Positions 51,985-60,401 of a DNA stretch of 64,000 nucleotides are shown piece after piece. The notes under the pieces were generated by a model that was given only the letters and a program-made list of their open reading frames with translations, did no database searches and was not told the origin of the DNA. The first letter of the stretch is position 1. The number at the start of each line of letters is the position of its first letter. The translations under genes were made by a program, and so were the position numbers. Origin of the DNA: CAVYPR01 sp963770505 (GTDB lineage Bacteria; Actinomycetota; Acidimicrobiia; Acidimicrobiales; RAAP-2); NCBI GenBank assembly GCA_963770505.1, contig CAVYPR010000006.1, positions 248,001 through 312,000 on the forward strand, written 5' to 3'.

Positions 51985-53820
51985 TCAGCTCCGCAAGGCT
52001 GTCTGGAGCTCCTTGGTGAGGAGCGACGAGAACGAACTACTGTCGGCGCTCCCTGTGCCAGGGTCGGCGGCGAGCACCGCCCTCGTACGACCAGCCGCCC
52101 CTATGACGTAAGCGATGTCGCTGTGGTCCACCATCGAGCCGGCCGGCGTGACGTCGACCTCGACACCGTAGGCGCCCCACACCTTCTCCAGCTGGGTCAC
52201 CGATCCGGTGAGGTAGAGCCAGTTGGCCACGCCGGCCATCCCTTCCTGGCGATCGAACGCCCGCGTGGCGGCGACAGTGTTGTAGATCGGGTTGGCCACG
52301 ATCGCCACGAAGACGGTCCGCTTCGCCGCTGTGCCGAGCATCGAATCGGATTGACGGAATTCCTGGGCAATCAGCGGGCAGTCCGACGTACACACCGGGT
52401 CCAGGAAAGTGAGGGCCACCGCCTTGCCTCGAAGGCTCGAGAGCGAAATCCTTCGGCCGTTCTGGTCGGTCAGCGTGAAGGAAGGTGCCGGGGTGTCGGC
52501 CTGGGTGGGGGGCCCGTTAAGTGCCTCGGAGATGATGGGGTCGGCGTGTGGGTCGGTCGACGCGGCCGCCATGGGCACCGCTCCGGCACCGACCACGACG
52601 ACCGCCGCGATGGCGGCCAGCACCCGGCCTGCGTAGCTCGGAGACAGCCGGTCCCACCACGGCCCCTCCGCGGACGGAGCGGGTGGCGCCGGTGACGGTG
52701 CCGGCGCGACAGCCTCGGCCGGTCGCCGCAGCAGTGCGGCGGCGGAGCCCGTCACCACCAGCAGCAGTGGAACCATCGAGTTGGGATCGGTGCCCACCCC
52801 GCCCAGGAACCCGAGATCCTCCACGAGGACCCAGTCGGCCAGGCACACCACGAGGGCGACGACCAACCCAGCCAGGACCAGTCGAGGACGGCCGCTCACG
52901 AACGCCAGGCCGATGAAGGCGAGGGTCACCACGAGGAAGAGGTTCACGCCCCAACCGTGCGCCGCGTCGAAGGTTGCGAACGAGGACACCCATCGCGCAA
53001 GGAAGTCCGGCTGCGGCGTCGACGACATCTGCGACACCATTGCGCTGAGCGGCCCCGGGGCGTGGCCGATCCTGCCCTGCCAGAATCCCCGCCCGGGCCA
53101 TGCCTGCAGGATCGCCATGCCGACGAAGAACACGCCCGTCCCGGCGGTGAGCGCCCGTCCCAGCGTGCGTGCCCGCCATGCGCGGTCAGGTAGCGCCACC
53201 AGTCCACCGGCGACGGCGTAGAAGATTGCCGCGCCGGGTGCGCCAAAGGCGACGGTCAACCCGGGGGCGAAGACCGCGCCGAAGGCTTCCCCGAAAACCC
53301 AGACCACGAGCGCCCAAACCGCGCTCACCAGGCCGGCAACGCGCGACCACCTGCCACGCGGGGCCACCAGAAGGAACAGTCCAATCCCGAGCTGGATCCA
53401 GACGGCCGAAGTCGCCGCCTGGACGGGATGGTTGGACCAGGTGGTCACGGCGACGCCGACCACACTGTGCACCCAGCCGGGCGATCCTGTGGCCGCCGGA
53501 CGCAACACTGTCTTGGGCATGCCCAGCACCATCCCCGACTGCGCCTGGAGGAGGCCGTCGAAAACCCACAGGATCCCAAAGCCGATGCGCAGGGTGCGCC
53601 GGCCGAGGGCCTCGGGTCCGGGGTCAAGGCGGTCCGGGGTCACCGTCGAGCGACCCTCGGCCACCGCACGCCGGTACTGAGCGCTGCGCAGGAAATTCCA
53701 GGCCACCGCCAGGGCCACGACCACGAGCGCCAGCGCCAGCAACTGGTGGAGCAGTGCGGTGTGGAACGCGGAGATGAGCGTCGGGTTGTTGCCGCCCAGC
53801 GAGCGGCTCATACCTCCCAC
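51985..53820 (-). CDS. Polytopic membrane protein fused to a SCO1/thioredoxin-like domain
   Basis: This 611-residue protein has two parts. Residues 1 to about 420 hold about nine or more helices (HQLLALALVVVALAVAWNFL, GLVALPDRAWR, LVLAGLVVALVVCLADWVLV). The last 170 residues are a SCO1/SenC domain outside the membrane. It has PAPSFTLTDQNGRRISLSSL, the copper-site DPVCTSDCPLIAQEF (C-x3-C), and the His in MVDHSDIAYVIG. SCO proteins deliver copper to cytochrome oxidase or reduce thiols. Starts at 53820 (GTG) and 53811 (ATG) are both possible. It is downstream of an anti-sigma factor gene. Confidence 0.78.
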   Translation of the reverse strand: MGGMSRSLGGNNPTLISAFHTALLHQLLALALVVVALAVAWNFLRSAQYRRAVAEGRSTVTPDRLDPGPEALGRRTLRIGFGILWVFDGLLQAQSGMVLGMPKTVLRPAATGSPGWVHSVVGVAVTTWSNHPVQAATSAVWIQLGIGLFLLVAPRGRWSRVAGLVSAVWALVVWVFGEAFGAVFAPGLTVAFGAPGAAIFYAVAGGLVALPDRAWRARTLGRALTAGTGVFFVGMAILQAWPGRGFWQGRIGHAPGPLSAMVSQMSSTPQPDFLARWVSSFATFDAAHGWGVNLFLVVTLAFIGLAFVSGRPRLVLAGLVVALVVCLADWVLVEDLGFLGGVGTDPNSMVPLLLVVTGSAAALLRRPAEAVAPAPSPAPPAPSAEGPWWDRLSPSYAGRVLAAIAAVVVVGAGAVPMAAASTDPHADPIISEALNGPPTQADTPAPSFTLTDQNGRRISLSSLRGKAVALTFLDPVCTSDCPLIAQEFRQSDSMLGTAAKRTVFVAIVANPIYNTVAATRAFDRQEGMAGVANWLYLTGSVTQLEKVWGAYGVEVDVTPAGSMVDHSDIAYVIGAAGRTRAVLAADPGTGSADSSSFSSLLTKELQTALRS

Positions 53821-53999
53821 GGCTCAGCCCGAACCAGAGCGGAGGCGGGACCTCAACATCGGCCGTGAAGGTATCAGATCTCTACGCGGCGTAGTAATCG
53901 AGGGAAAAACCCGGAATGGACCTGCGACCTGGGGCATTTGCGGGCACTCTGCCCGGTGGACTCCACCACGCAGCCGCGTTGCCGCGGCTGTCACAGACC

Positions 54000-54257
54000 T
54001 CAGGCCTCGTCGTCTTGGTAGCTGCGGAAGAGTTCGACCAAACCGTCGACCACCTCGGGGTCGAGGGCTTCGGGCTCCGCGGTCCCCGAGGCGGCGATCG
54101 TCTCCCGCAGCTGAGCCAGGTATGCATCACATCCGTCACAGGCCGCCAGATGGCGTTCCAGGCGGCGCCGTTCGCGCGGGGTGAGGGCACCGTCCAGGCA
54201 GTCGCTCGCCAGAGCGACGGCCTGACGGAAGACGATGTCTCGATGCAGCAGCTTCAT
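54000..54257 (-). CDS. Zinc-binding anti-sigma factor (ZAS/zf-HC2)
   Basis: This 85-residue protein has the H-x3-C-x2-C motif in ERHLAACDGCDAYLAQLRE. An N-terminal helix (LHRDIVFRQAVALASDCLDG) and an acidic tail surround it. Such proteins hold ECF sigma factors and release them under redox or metal stress. There is no membrane helix, so it is a soluble ZAS. Its start overlaps the sigma gene end (ATGA). The partner sigma gene is broken, so this one may be an orphan now. Confidence 0.82.
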   Translation of the reverse strand: MKLLHRDIVFRQAVALASDCLDGALTPRERRRLERHLAACDGCDAYLAQLRETIAASGTAEPEALDPEVVDGLVELFRSYQDDEA

Positions 54258-54674
54258 CGTCCATCCACCCGCATTCTCGCCTCGACCGCGGCCCGCACGC
54301 TGGCGCGGCCGCCGTGGAGGATGACCCGGACGTTCCCCGGGCTCAGCCCGAGGAGCTTGGCAACTTCTGTCGTAGAAAGTCCTTCGACATCCCTCAACGC
54401 AACGACGAGTCGCTGGGGATCTCGGAGATCCGAGAGCGCAGCCTGCACCGCGGCGACGAGGTCGGCGTCTCCGACCGCCTCATCCACTCGGTCGGTGAAG
54501 GGGACCGGAGATCGGACCACATGCCGGCTGAATTGAAGCGGGAGGGATCGACGTCGGGCCCGGGGAGGTGAGTTCCACCAGCACAGTCCGAAGCTCGCGC
54601 TCGCCGAGGGACCTGGCGCGGCGCACCAGGATGCTGAGGAGCCAGGTCTTGAAGGTCGACCTCCCCTCGAACAA
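54254..54674 (-). pseudogene. Remnant of an ECF sigma factor gene
   Basis: Sigma-factor sequence is spread over three frames. The first holds the region 2 end FEGRSTFKTWLLSILVRRAR, the second the linker DVDPSRFNSAGMWSDL, and the third a full region 4, RDPQRLVVALRDVEGLSTTE followed by VAKLLGLSPGNVRVILHGG. Two frame changes (near 54560 and 54490) are needed to join them. Everything before region 2.3-2.4 is missing, and a stop codon precedes FEGRS. The upstream neighbour is tRNA-Arg, so a rearrangement there may have removed the start. Confidence 0.8.
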
Positions 54675-54755
54675 AGCCTGGGCATGAAGCTAGCCCTTGG
54701 CAGATCACCACCAAAGTCTCAGAAAGCTGGTCCCCGCCATGGGGTTATGGTCATT

Positions 54756-54830
54756 TGGCGCCCCCGGAAGGATTCGAACCTTCGCACACGGTTTAGGAAA
54801 CCGATGCTCTATCCCCTGAGCTACGGGGGC
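54756..54830 (-). tRNA. tRNA-Arg (anticodon CCT)
   Basis: The acceptor GCCCCCG pairs with CGGGGGC, followed by GCCA, so CCA is encoded. The D arm is GCTCAGGGGATAGAGC. The anticodon loop TTCCTAA gives CCT (reads AGG). The T arm is GAAGG TTCGAAT CCTTC. The outermost anticodon-stem pair (27-43) is T-T, a small defect. It marks the edge between core genes and a mobile-rich stretch. Confidence 0.92.
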
Positions 54831-55069
54831 GGGACTTCCGCGGATGGCTCCGCGTTTCACTCCTCACCTGGCGCTGAGCCTAGGCCGCTACACCGTGGCC
54901 AATGAACTTGGCGCCGCCTGGAGTCGTCTCCGCTCTAGCGCGGCAACGCCCGTGTCCCGCCAGGGAGACAGTGAAGGCAACTTGGTCTGCAGGGCGACTG
55001 GTGATCACCAACTCGCTGGTGCCCACGGCAGTTGCCTGCCCAGGCACTTCCGGGGCGGGTCGTGAGCCC
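54831..55069. other. Intergenic DNA between tRNA-Arg and the IS element
   Basis: No gene is supported here. A TAGGCT box (minus strand, 54868-54873) could promote tRNA-Arg. Short self-complementary pieces (CTGGTGATCACCAACTC region) are present but give no clear element. Confidence 0.4.
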
Positions 55070-55077
55070 ACCGGGAG
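55070..55077. repeat. Left 8-bp target-site duplication (ACCGGGAG)
   Basis: ACCGGGAG stands directly before the left end of the IS element and again directly after its right end, at 59827-59834. Eight base pairs is the usual duplication for IS256-family elements. Confidence 0.88.
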
Positions 55078-55104
55078 GTTGAAGTCCCCTGAAGTGGTGT
55101 CACT
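55078..55104 (+). repeat. Left inverted repeat of the IS256-family element
   Basis: It reads GTTGAAGTCCC, CT, GAAGTGGTGTCACT. The right end, read outward-in, is GATCAAGTCCC, GC, GAAGTGGTGTCACT. The inner 23 bp match at 21 positions. Confidence 0.88.
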
Positions 55105-55184
55105 TGGAGGGTCCGCCAGATAGGTGGGCCATCGGAGCATCCTCGACGTGTCCCTAGCAAGGCACGACAGGAAGGAAGACTCCG

Positions 55185-55951
55185 ATGGCCCAGCAACAGT
55201 TTGACGCGACCGCGCTCCTCGATGCGCTTCAGGACCGTCCGGACCTCGATCTGGTCCGCGAGATGGTGGCCTGGCTCTACCAGGCCCTGATCGACGCCGA
55301 GGCCACCGAGGTGATCGGGGCCGAGCCCCATGAGCGCTCGATCGCCCGGACCACCCGGCGCAACGGGCATCGGAGCAGGACCCTGTCCTCTAAGGCCGGC
55401 GACCTGGAGCTCAAGATCCCCAAGCTCAGGAAGGGGAGCTTCTTCCCCTCAGTCCTCGAGCGCCGCCGGCGGATCGACCAGGCCCTCTACGCCGTGGTCA
55501 TGGAGGCCTACGTCCACGGGGTCTCCACCCGAAAGGTCGACGACCTGGTCCAGGCGCTGGGCATCGAGGCGGGGATCTCCAGGTCCGAGGTATCGCGGAT
55601 CTGTGCGGAGATGGACACCGAGCTCGAGGCCTTCCGCCAGCGCCCGCTCGACCACGTGGGGTTCCCCTACGTCTTCTGCGACGCCACCTACGTGAAGGCC
55701 CGGGTGGGCGGCCGGGTGGTCTCTCGAGCGGTGGTGGTGGCGACCGGGGTCACCGAGACCGGGGACCGAGAGGTCCTGGGGCTTTCCATTGGTGACTCCG
55801 AGGACAAGGCCTTTTGGACCGAGTTCCTCCAGAGCCTGCGCGCACGGGGGCTCGGCGGGGTCCAGCTCGTCGTCTCCGACCACCACCTGGGCTTGAAGGG
55901 CGCCATCGCCAAGGTCTTCGTCGGTGCCTCCTGGCAGCGGTGCCGGGTCCA
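55185..55951 (+). pseudogene. IS256-family (Mutator-type) transposase, 5' part
   Basis: The frame opens MAQQQFDATALLDALQDRPD with GGAAGG-type sequence before it and runs normally through the DDE-fold. EVIGAEPHERSIARTTRRNG, LELKIPKLRKGSFFPSVLE, and the first catalytic Asp in FVFCDATYVKARV (seen as YVFCDATYVKARVGG) are present. It reaches WQRCRV and then enters foreign sequence. The rest of the protein resumes at 59299. The family call rests on these blocks and on the typical 8-bp duplication. Confidence 0.9.
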
Positions 55952-55980
55952 TTATGTGGAGCGGCGGATTATGTGGACTC
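55947..55980 (+). repeat. Left 34-bp inverted repeat of the RIT element
   Basis: It begins GTCCATTATGTGGAGCGGCG and ends ATGTGGACTC, and is the exact reverse complement of 59240-59273. TTATGTGGA occurs twice within it, so the repeat itself holds two copies of a half-site. Confidence 0.93.
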
Positions 55981-56104
55981 GGCGGCCAGCAGCGTCATTG
56001 AGACTGGGTGCTAGCCAGCGGCGTGCTGACTCACTCCACATAGTCCTGTCCTGCTGGGCGACCGAAGCTTCCTCTCGGACATGCAGTCCCGAGAGGAGGC
56101 AGTT
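55981..56104 (+). other. Leader of the recombinase trio
   Basis: This 124-nt stretch between the left repeat and ritA holds only a GAGAGGAGG ribosome site 7 nt before the ATG. It probably contains the trio's promoter, which I could not place. Confidence 0.4.
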
Positions 56105-57290
56105 ATGGGTGAAAAGTCATCACGGGTCCAGATCACTGGCCCACTCGTTCCATATGCGGAAGGGTTCCGGGAGGTCCTGGATGCGCAGGGCTATCGGCCG
56201 CTGGCGCTCTGCGGTCAGCTTCGGCTGATGGCCCATGTGAGCCGGTGGTTGGCAGGGCGCGGCCTTGACGTAGGAGATCTCACGCCTGAGCGTGTGGAGG
56301 AGTTTCTCGTCGCCAGGCGTGCGGCGGGATACACGCTGTGGCTCTCACCGAAGGGTGTAGCACCGCTGCTCTCGCACTTGCGCGACATCGGTGCAGTCCC
56401 GCTGCCGATCTCGCCGCCGGCCACGCCTATCGACAACATGCTCGCCGAGTTCCGCCGCTACTTGCTCGACGAGCGTGGCATGGCCCAGGCATCGACCGTC
56501 AGCTACGTCCACATCGCCCGGCTGTTCCTGGTTGAGCACTTCGAGTACCTCGGTCACCTCGGTGCGACTGAGGTTCTGTCCTTTGTGACTGACCAGTGCG
56601 GACGGCGCGGCGCGGCCAACGTCGTCTGCGGGTTGCGTTCGTTCCTGCGGTGGTGCCACTCCAAGATCTCACGCCGGGGTCGTTGGCTGGTGTCGTGCCG
56701 TCTGTAGCGAGGCGGCGGTTGGCATCACTTGCGGCATCACTCGACCCTGTCGACGTGCAGCGGCTCCTCGGAAGCTGTGACGGGCGAACCAGCGTCGGTC
56801 GCCGCGACTTCGCCGTCCTCACCGTGCTCGCCCGTCTTGGCCTGCGGGCCGGGGAGGTCGCCAGCTTGGATCTGGCCGACGTCGACTGGCGTGCAGGCGA
56901 GCTGGTCGTCTGGGGCAAGGGCCCAAGGGTCGATCGCCTGCCGCTGCCGGCAGACGTGGGGGATGCCGTCGCTGCCTGGCTTCGTCGAGGTCGCGGGAGG
57001 TGCCAGTGTTCAAACGTCTTCACTCGGGTGCGGGCGCCCAGGATCGCCCTCACCAGTGGTGGCATCTCCGACGTGGTGTATGCGGCGTGCCGGAGGGTGG
57101 GGATCCCCGAAGTGAGCGCCGATCGCCTCCGGCACACGGCCGCCACCGAGATGCTGCGTTCGGGATCGACCTGGCTGAAGTCGGCCAGGTCCTTCGACAT
57201 CAGCGACTGCTCACCACCGCGATCTACGCGAAGGTCGACCGACCCTCCCTGTCCGAGATCGCCCTGCCCTGGCCGGGGGGTGCGAGATGA
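56105..57290 (+). pseudogene. Tyrosine recombinase 1 of the trio (RitA-like), frame-disrupted
   Basis: The first frame gives an N-terminal core-binding domain (GYRPLALCGQLRLMAHVSRW, then VCGLRSFLRWCH). The catalytic domain continues in a second frame (ARLGLRAGEVASLDLADVDW with Arg, DRLRHTAATEMLRSGST with HxxR). The end is in a third frame (GQVLRHQRLLTTAIYAKVD) with the Tyr nucleophile. Frame changes lie near 56660 and 57165; single-base losses would explain them. The stop overlaps the next start as ATGA. Confidence 0.82.
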
Positions 57291-58204
57291 GCGCTCTTCG
57301 TCAACACTCGACGACTACCTCGTCCTGCGCCGGGGCCTCGGATTCAAGCTCGAGCGCGCCGGTAGGCTGCTCGCCCAGTTCGTCGATTTCTGCGAGGACA
57401 CGGGTGTCGAGATCGTGACTGTGGAGGCGGCTCTGGCCTGGGCGACTGCACCACAGGGCTGCAGCCGATGTGGGGAGCTCACCGGCTCGGAGTCACCCGT
57501 GCCTTCCTGCGTTACCTCCACGCACTCGAGCGAACGGGGTGCCGCCGACGAATCTGCTCCCGAGCGGCACCCACCGGGCTACTCCCTACCTCTACTCGTC
57601 CGACCAGGTGGTCGCATTGATGCAGGCGGCGCGGGGCATCCCCTCGACACTGCGTGCGGCCTCCATGGAGGCGGTGATCGGGCTGCTCGCCTCAACAGGC
57701 ATGCGGGTCGGAGAAGCGCTGGCCCTCGATCGAGCCGACGTCAACCTTCGCCACGGCATCGTCACGGTTCGCAAAGCGAAGTTCGACAAGACGAGGGAGG
57801 TGCCGCTGCACTCCACGACGACCACGGCCTTGGCCACCTACGCGAAGCGACGCGACGAGCTGGTTCCGGCAGCACCTGTCCGGCGTTCTTCTTGTCGGCA
57901 GCGGGAACCGGATCCTCTACTGCAACTTCCACCTGGGCTTCCAGGGGCTGGTGCATCGAGCCGGGATCGAGGCACGTTCTCTGTCGTGTCGGCCCAGACC
58001 GCACGATCTCCGCCATACCTTCGCCGTGATCACCCTGGCCCGCTGGCAACGAGAAGGCGTCGACGTGGCGGCGAAGCTCCCGGTGCTCTCCACCTACCTG
58101 GGCCACGTGGACCCGCAGCCACGTACTGGTATCTGTCGGGATCCGAAGAGGTGCTCTCGATCGCCGCCGGCCGGCTCGAAGCCGCCTATGAGGCACAGCC
58201 ATGA
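57287..58204 (+). pseudogene. Tyrosine recombinase 2 of the trio (RitB-like), frame-disrupted
   Basis: Fragments in order are STLDDYLVLRRGLGFKLERA, LGVTRAFLRYLHALERTG, and PYLYSSDQVVALMQAARGIP. ASTGMRVGEALALDRADVNL supplies the Arg, PHDLRHTFAVITLARWQREG supplies HxxR, and STYLGHVDP with AATYWYLSGSEEVL supplies the Tyr region. At least five frame changes are needed. All catalytic blocks survive as sequence, so decay is recent or the base calls are faulty. It overlaps both neighbours by 4 nt. Confidence 0.8.
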
Positions 58205-59186
58205 GCGTGCTCGCCCCGACCTCGAGGCGTTCTTCACCGAGCGGCTCATCGCTCAGCGCCAGGCAAGCCCGCACACGGTCGCCGCCTATCGCGACACGTT
58301 CCGCATTCTCCTCACCTATGTGCAGCACCAAACGGGCAGGTCCCCGTCTGCGTTGCGCCTCGAGGACATCGACGCACCGCTCGTCGGACTCTTCCTCGAT
58401 CACCTGGAGACGGAACGGGGCAACGACCCACGGACCCGCAACGCCAGGCTGGCCGCCATCCACTCACTGTTCCGGTTCGCGGCGCTCCGCCATCCCGAGC
58501 ACGCGGCCTCATAGAGCGTGTCCTTGCCATCCCACCGAAGCGGTTCGAACGCGGACTTGTCTCGTTCCTCACCGACGCAGAGGTCGACGGGCTGATCGCC
58601 GCACCGGACCGGACGACTCTTGTCGGACGGCGCGATCACGCGTTGCTCCTCCTTGCGATCCAGACCGGCCTCCGGGTCTCAGAGCTGGTCGGGCTTCGCA
58701 GAGGAGACTTGGTACTCGGGACCGGCGCTCACGTGCGCTGCACCGGGAAGGGCCGAAAGGAGCGGATCACGCCGTTGACCCAGGTAACGGCGAGGGTCCT
58801 GGGGGCATGGCTGGATGAACAGTCGAGCACACCGAGCTGCCGCTCTTCCCCAGCAGCCACGGTGGCGCACTCAGCCGCTATGGCGTCACTGCCCTCGTCG
58901 CCAAGCACGCGGCGTCTGCCGGTGAACGTTGCCCCTCCCTCCGCTCCAAGCAGGTGTCGCCCCACGTGCTGCGCCACACCGCCGCTATGCGCCTCCTGCA
59001 CGCGGGTGTGGACTCCACTGTGATCGCGTCTGGTTGGGCCACGAGGAAGTAGCCACCATCCAGATCTACGTGCACGCCGACCTCGCCCTCAAACAGCGTG
59101 CCCTCGACCGCACCACGCCGATCGGTTCAGTCCCCGGTCGCTATCGTCTCCCCGACGTGTTGCTTGCCTTCCTCGAAGCGCTGTGA
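58201..59186 (+). pseudogene. Tyrosine recombinase 3 of the trio (RitC-like), frame-disrupted
   Basis: The pieces are LEAFFTERLIAQRQASPHTV at the N-terminus and LLLAIQTGLRVSELVGLRRG with the first Arg. GKGRKERITPLTQVTARVLG, SPHVLRHTAAMRLLHAGV with HxxR, and GHEEVATIQIYVHADLALKQ with the final His and Tyr follow. Changes of frame occur near 58210, 58505, 58830 and 59025. XerC/D-like proportions and the ATGA overlap fit the third member of a RIT trio. Confidence 0.8.
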
Positions 59187-59239
59187 TTATGCGGACAATC
59201 CCAGGCCCTCTACCTCCCCGACCAGGAGCTGCGGCATCT

Positions 59240-59273
59240 GAGTCCACATAATCCGCCGCTCCACATAATGGAC
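59240..59273 (-). repeat. Right 34-bp inverted repeat of the RIT element
   Basis: It is an exact reverse complement of 55947-55980, 53 bp after the third recombinase stop. Confidence 0.93.
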
Positions 59274-59295
59274 CTTATGAAGACTTCTGCATAAG
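59274..59295. repeat. 22-nt imperfect palindrome outside the right RIT repeat
   Basis: CTTATG and CATAAG flank AAGACTTCTG, directly after the right repeat and before the transposase sequence resumes. No equivalent exists at the left junction. It may be a recombinase core site or a remnant of the excised circle junction. Confidence 0.55.
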
Positions 59296-59298
59296 ACC

Positions 59299-59760
59299 CA
59301 CTTCATGCGCAACGTCCTGGCCAAGGTGCCCCGGGCCCAGTCCCAGATGGTGGCCGCCGCCGTGCGGACGATCTTCGCCCAGCCCGACGCCACTCACGTC
59401 ACCCACCAGGTGAGCGAGGTGGCCGCCACCTTGGAGGCCCAGTTCCCCGCCGTCGCCGCCCAGCTCCTCGACGCCCAAGACGACGTGTGCGCCTTTTCCA
59501 CCTTCCCCCAGGCCCACTGGAACAAGATCTGGTCGACCAACCCCTTGGAGCGGGTCAACGGCGAGATCAAGCGCCGGACCCGAGTGGTCGGGATCTTCCC
59601 CAACGACGCTGCTGCCCTGCGGCTCATCACCGCCGTCTGCGTCGAGCAGCACGACGAGTGGCTCGTGGCTGAGCGCCGCTACCTCTCCGAGGAGTCCATG
59701 GCCCAGCTCAAGGCGTCATCGGGCTCGAACCAACTGGAGGTCGCCACGACGAACACCTGA
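59299..59760 (+). pseudogene. IS256-family transposase, 3' part
   Basis: Sequence resumes as HFMRNVLAKVPRAQSQMVAA, the continuation of WQRCRV in this family. It includes the conserved end of the catalytic domain, WNKIWSTNPLERVNGEIKRR with the Glu, and RVVGIFPNDAAALRLI. It stops at a TGA in its own frame. Joined to the 5' part it would give a protein of about 410 residues, the usual length. Confidence 0.9.
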
Positions 59761-59799
59761 TGACAGACTGACCAAAGCGTCGAAGATGCTCACGCCGTC

Positions 59800-59826
59800 A
59801 GTGACACCACTTCGCGGGACTTGATC
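59800..59826 (-). repeat. Right inverted repeat of the IS256-family element
   Basis: Read on the minus strand it is GATCAAGTCCC, GC, GAAGTGGTGTCACT, matching the left end at 55078-55104 with few differences. Confidence 0.88.
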
Positions 59827-59834
59827 ACCGGGAG
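59827..59834. repeat. Right 8-bp target-site duplication (ACCGGGAG)
   Basis: It is identical to 55070-55077 and adjoins the right end of the IS element. Confidence 0.88.
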
Positions 59835-60077
59835 TGTGTGTTATGTGGCAGATAGCCCATTTGGCTCAGCACCTAACGTTCTGAGCATTGGCGTCAATCC
59901 CTTAGCCGCTCGCTCTATCACCGGGTTGAGGTCGCGATCCCGCGGCCTTCGCAGGCCCCTGAGCGGATCAGCGAACCAAACCAAGGGCAACCTCATTGGG
60001 GGGAAGGAATGATCATCCCCTGGGGTTGCACCTAGTGCACCTTCGGTGTTCGGGGGAAATGTGTTCCGGGAGGAACT
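59835..60077. other. Gap before the DUF3892 gene, with a possible stem
   Basis: No gene is evident here. GCAACC (59987-59992) pairs with GGTTGC (60024-60029), and between them GGGG pairs with CCCC. This stem ends about 48 nt before the DUF3892 GTG. It may be a terminator or leader structure. Confidence 0.35.
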
Positions 60078-60401
60078 GTGGGCAACTACCAGATCGTTTG
60101 TGTTGATAAAGATCGATGCGACACTCATGAGCACATCGTCTCCGTAGGCACGGGAGTACGTGACCAGGCCGCAGCGAAGTGGACGGTGGCCGAGATGAGA
60201 GCGGGTGCCGAGTCCGGCACACCGCACTTCTTCACTGTCAGCCCTACGTCAGGGAGAGCAGCCGAGGTGGAACCTTGGGTCTGTTCGTGCGGAGTTGCAA
60301 CCATCAGGTCGCAAGCCCCCGACAACGCGGATAACAATCTCGACAACATGCGCGGCTGTAGTTGGCGGCAGCCGGGTAAACGACTCTCGCTTTCGGTATA
60401 G
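60078..60401 (+). CDS. DUF3892-family small protein
   Basis: This 107-residue protein has the family pattern: YQIVCVDKDR at the start, HEHIVSVGTG, a middle GTPHFFTVSPTSGRAAEVEP, and ATIRSQAPDNADNNLDNMRG with a final Cys. Proteins of this type are small, soluble and uncharacterised, and often sit in accessory DNA. The GTG has GGGAGGAAC immediately upstream. The last dozen residues look like an extension past the usual end. Confidence 0.72.
   Translation: MGNYQIVCVDKDRCDTHEHIVSVGTGVRDQAAAKWTVAEMRAGAESGTPHFFTVSPTSGRAAEVEPWVCSCGVATIRSQAPDNADNNLDNMRGCSWRQPGKRLSLSV

Larger units (their letters stand above)
55947..59300 (+). mobile_element. RIT (recombinase-in-trio) element inserted in the transposase gene
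   Basis: Three tyrosine recombinase genes follow one another in the same direction with ATGA overlaps (57287 and 58201), inside perfect 34-bp terminal inverted repeats. That layout defines RIT elements. The split codons place the junctions at CCA on each side (GTCCA left, CCACTTC right), so the exact cut is ambiguous by 3 bp. An extra 22-nt palindrome lies beyond the right repeat. All three genes have frame changes. Confidence 0.88.
55078..59826 (+). mobile_element. IS256-family insertion sequence, interrupted by a RIT element
   Basis: Ends are set by inverted repeats (55078-55104 and 59800-59826) and by the 8-bp ACCGGGAG duplication on both sides. The transposase reading frame is split by about 3.35 kb of foreign DNA. 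Without that insert the element would be about 1.4 kb, normal for the family. The intact ends and duplication show that it arrived as a unit, before the second element entered it. Confidence 0.9.

Noticed and set aside
54254..54674. Programmed frameshifting to make the ECF sigma factor
   Set aside because: There is no slippery heptamer at either shift, and the N-terminal third of the protein is missing, so it is a remnant.
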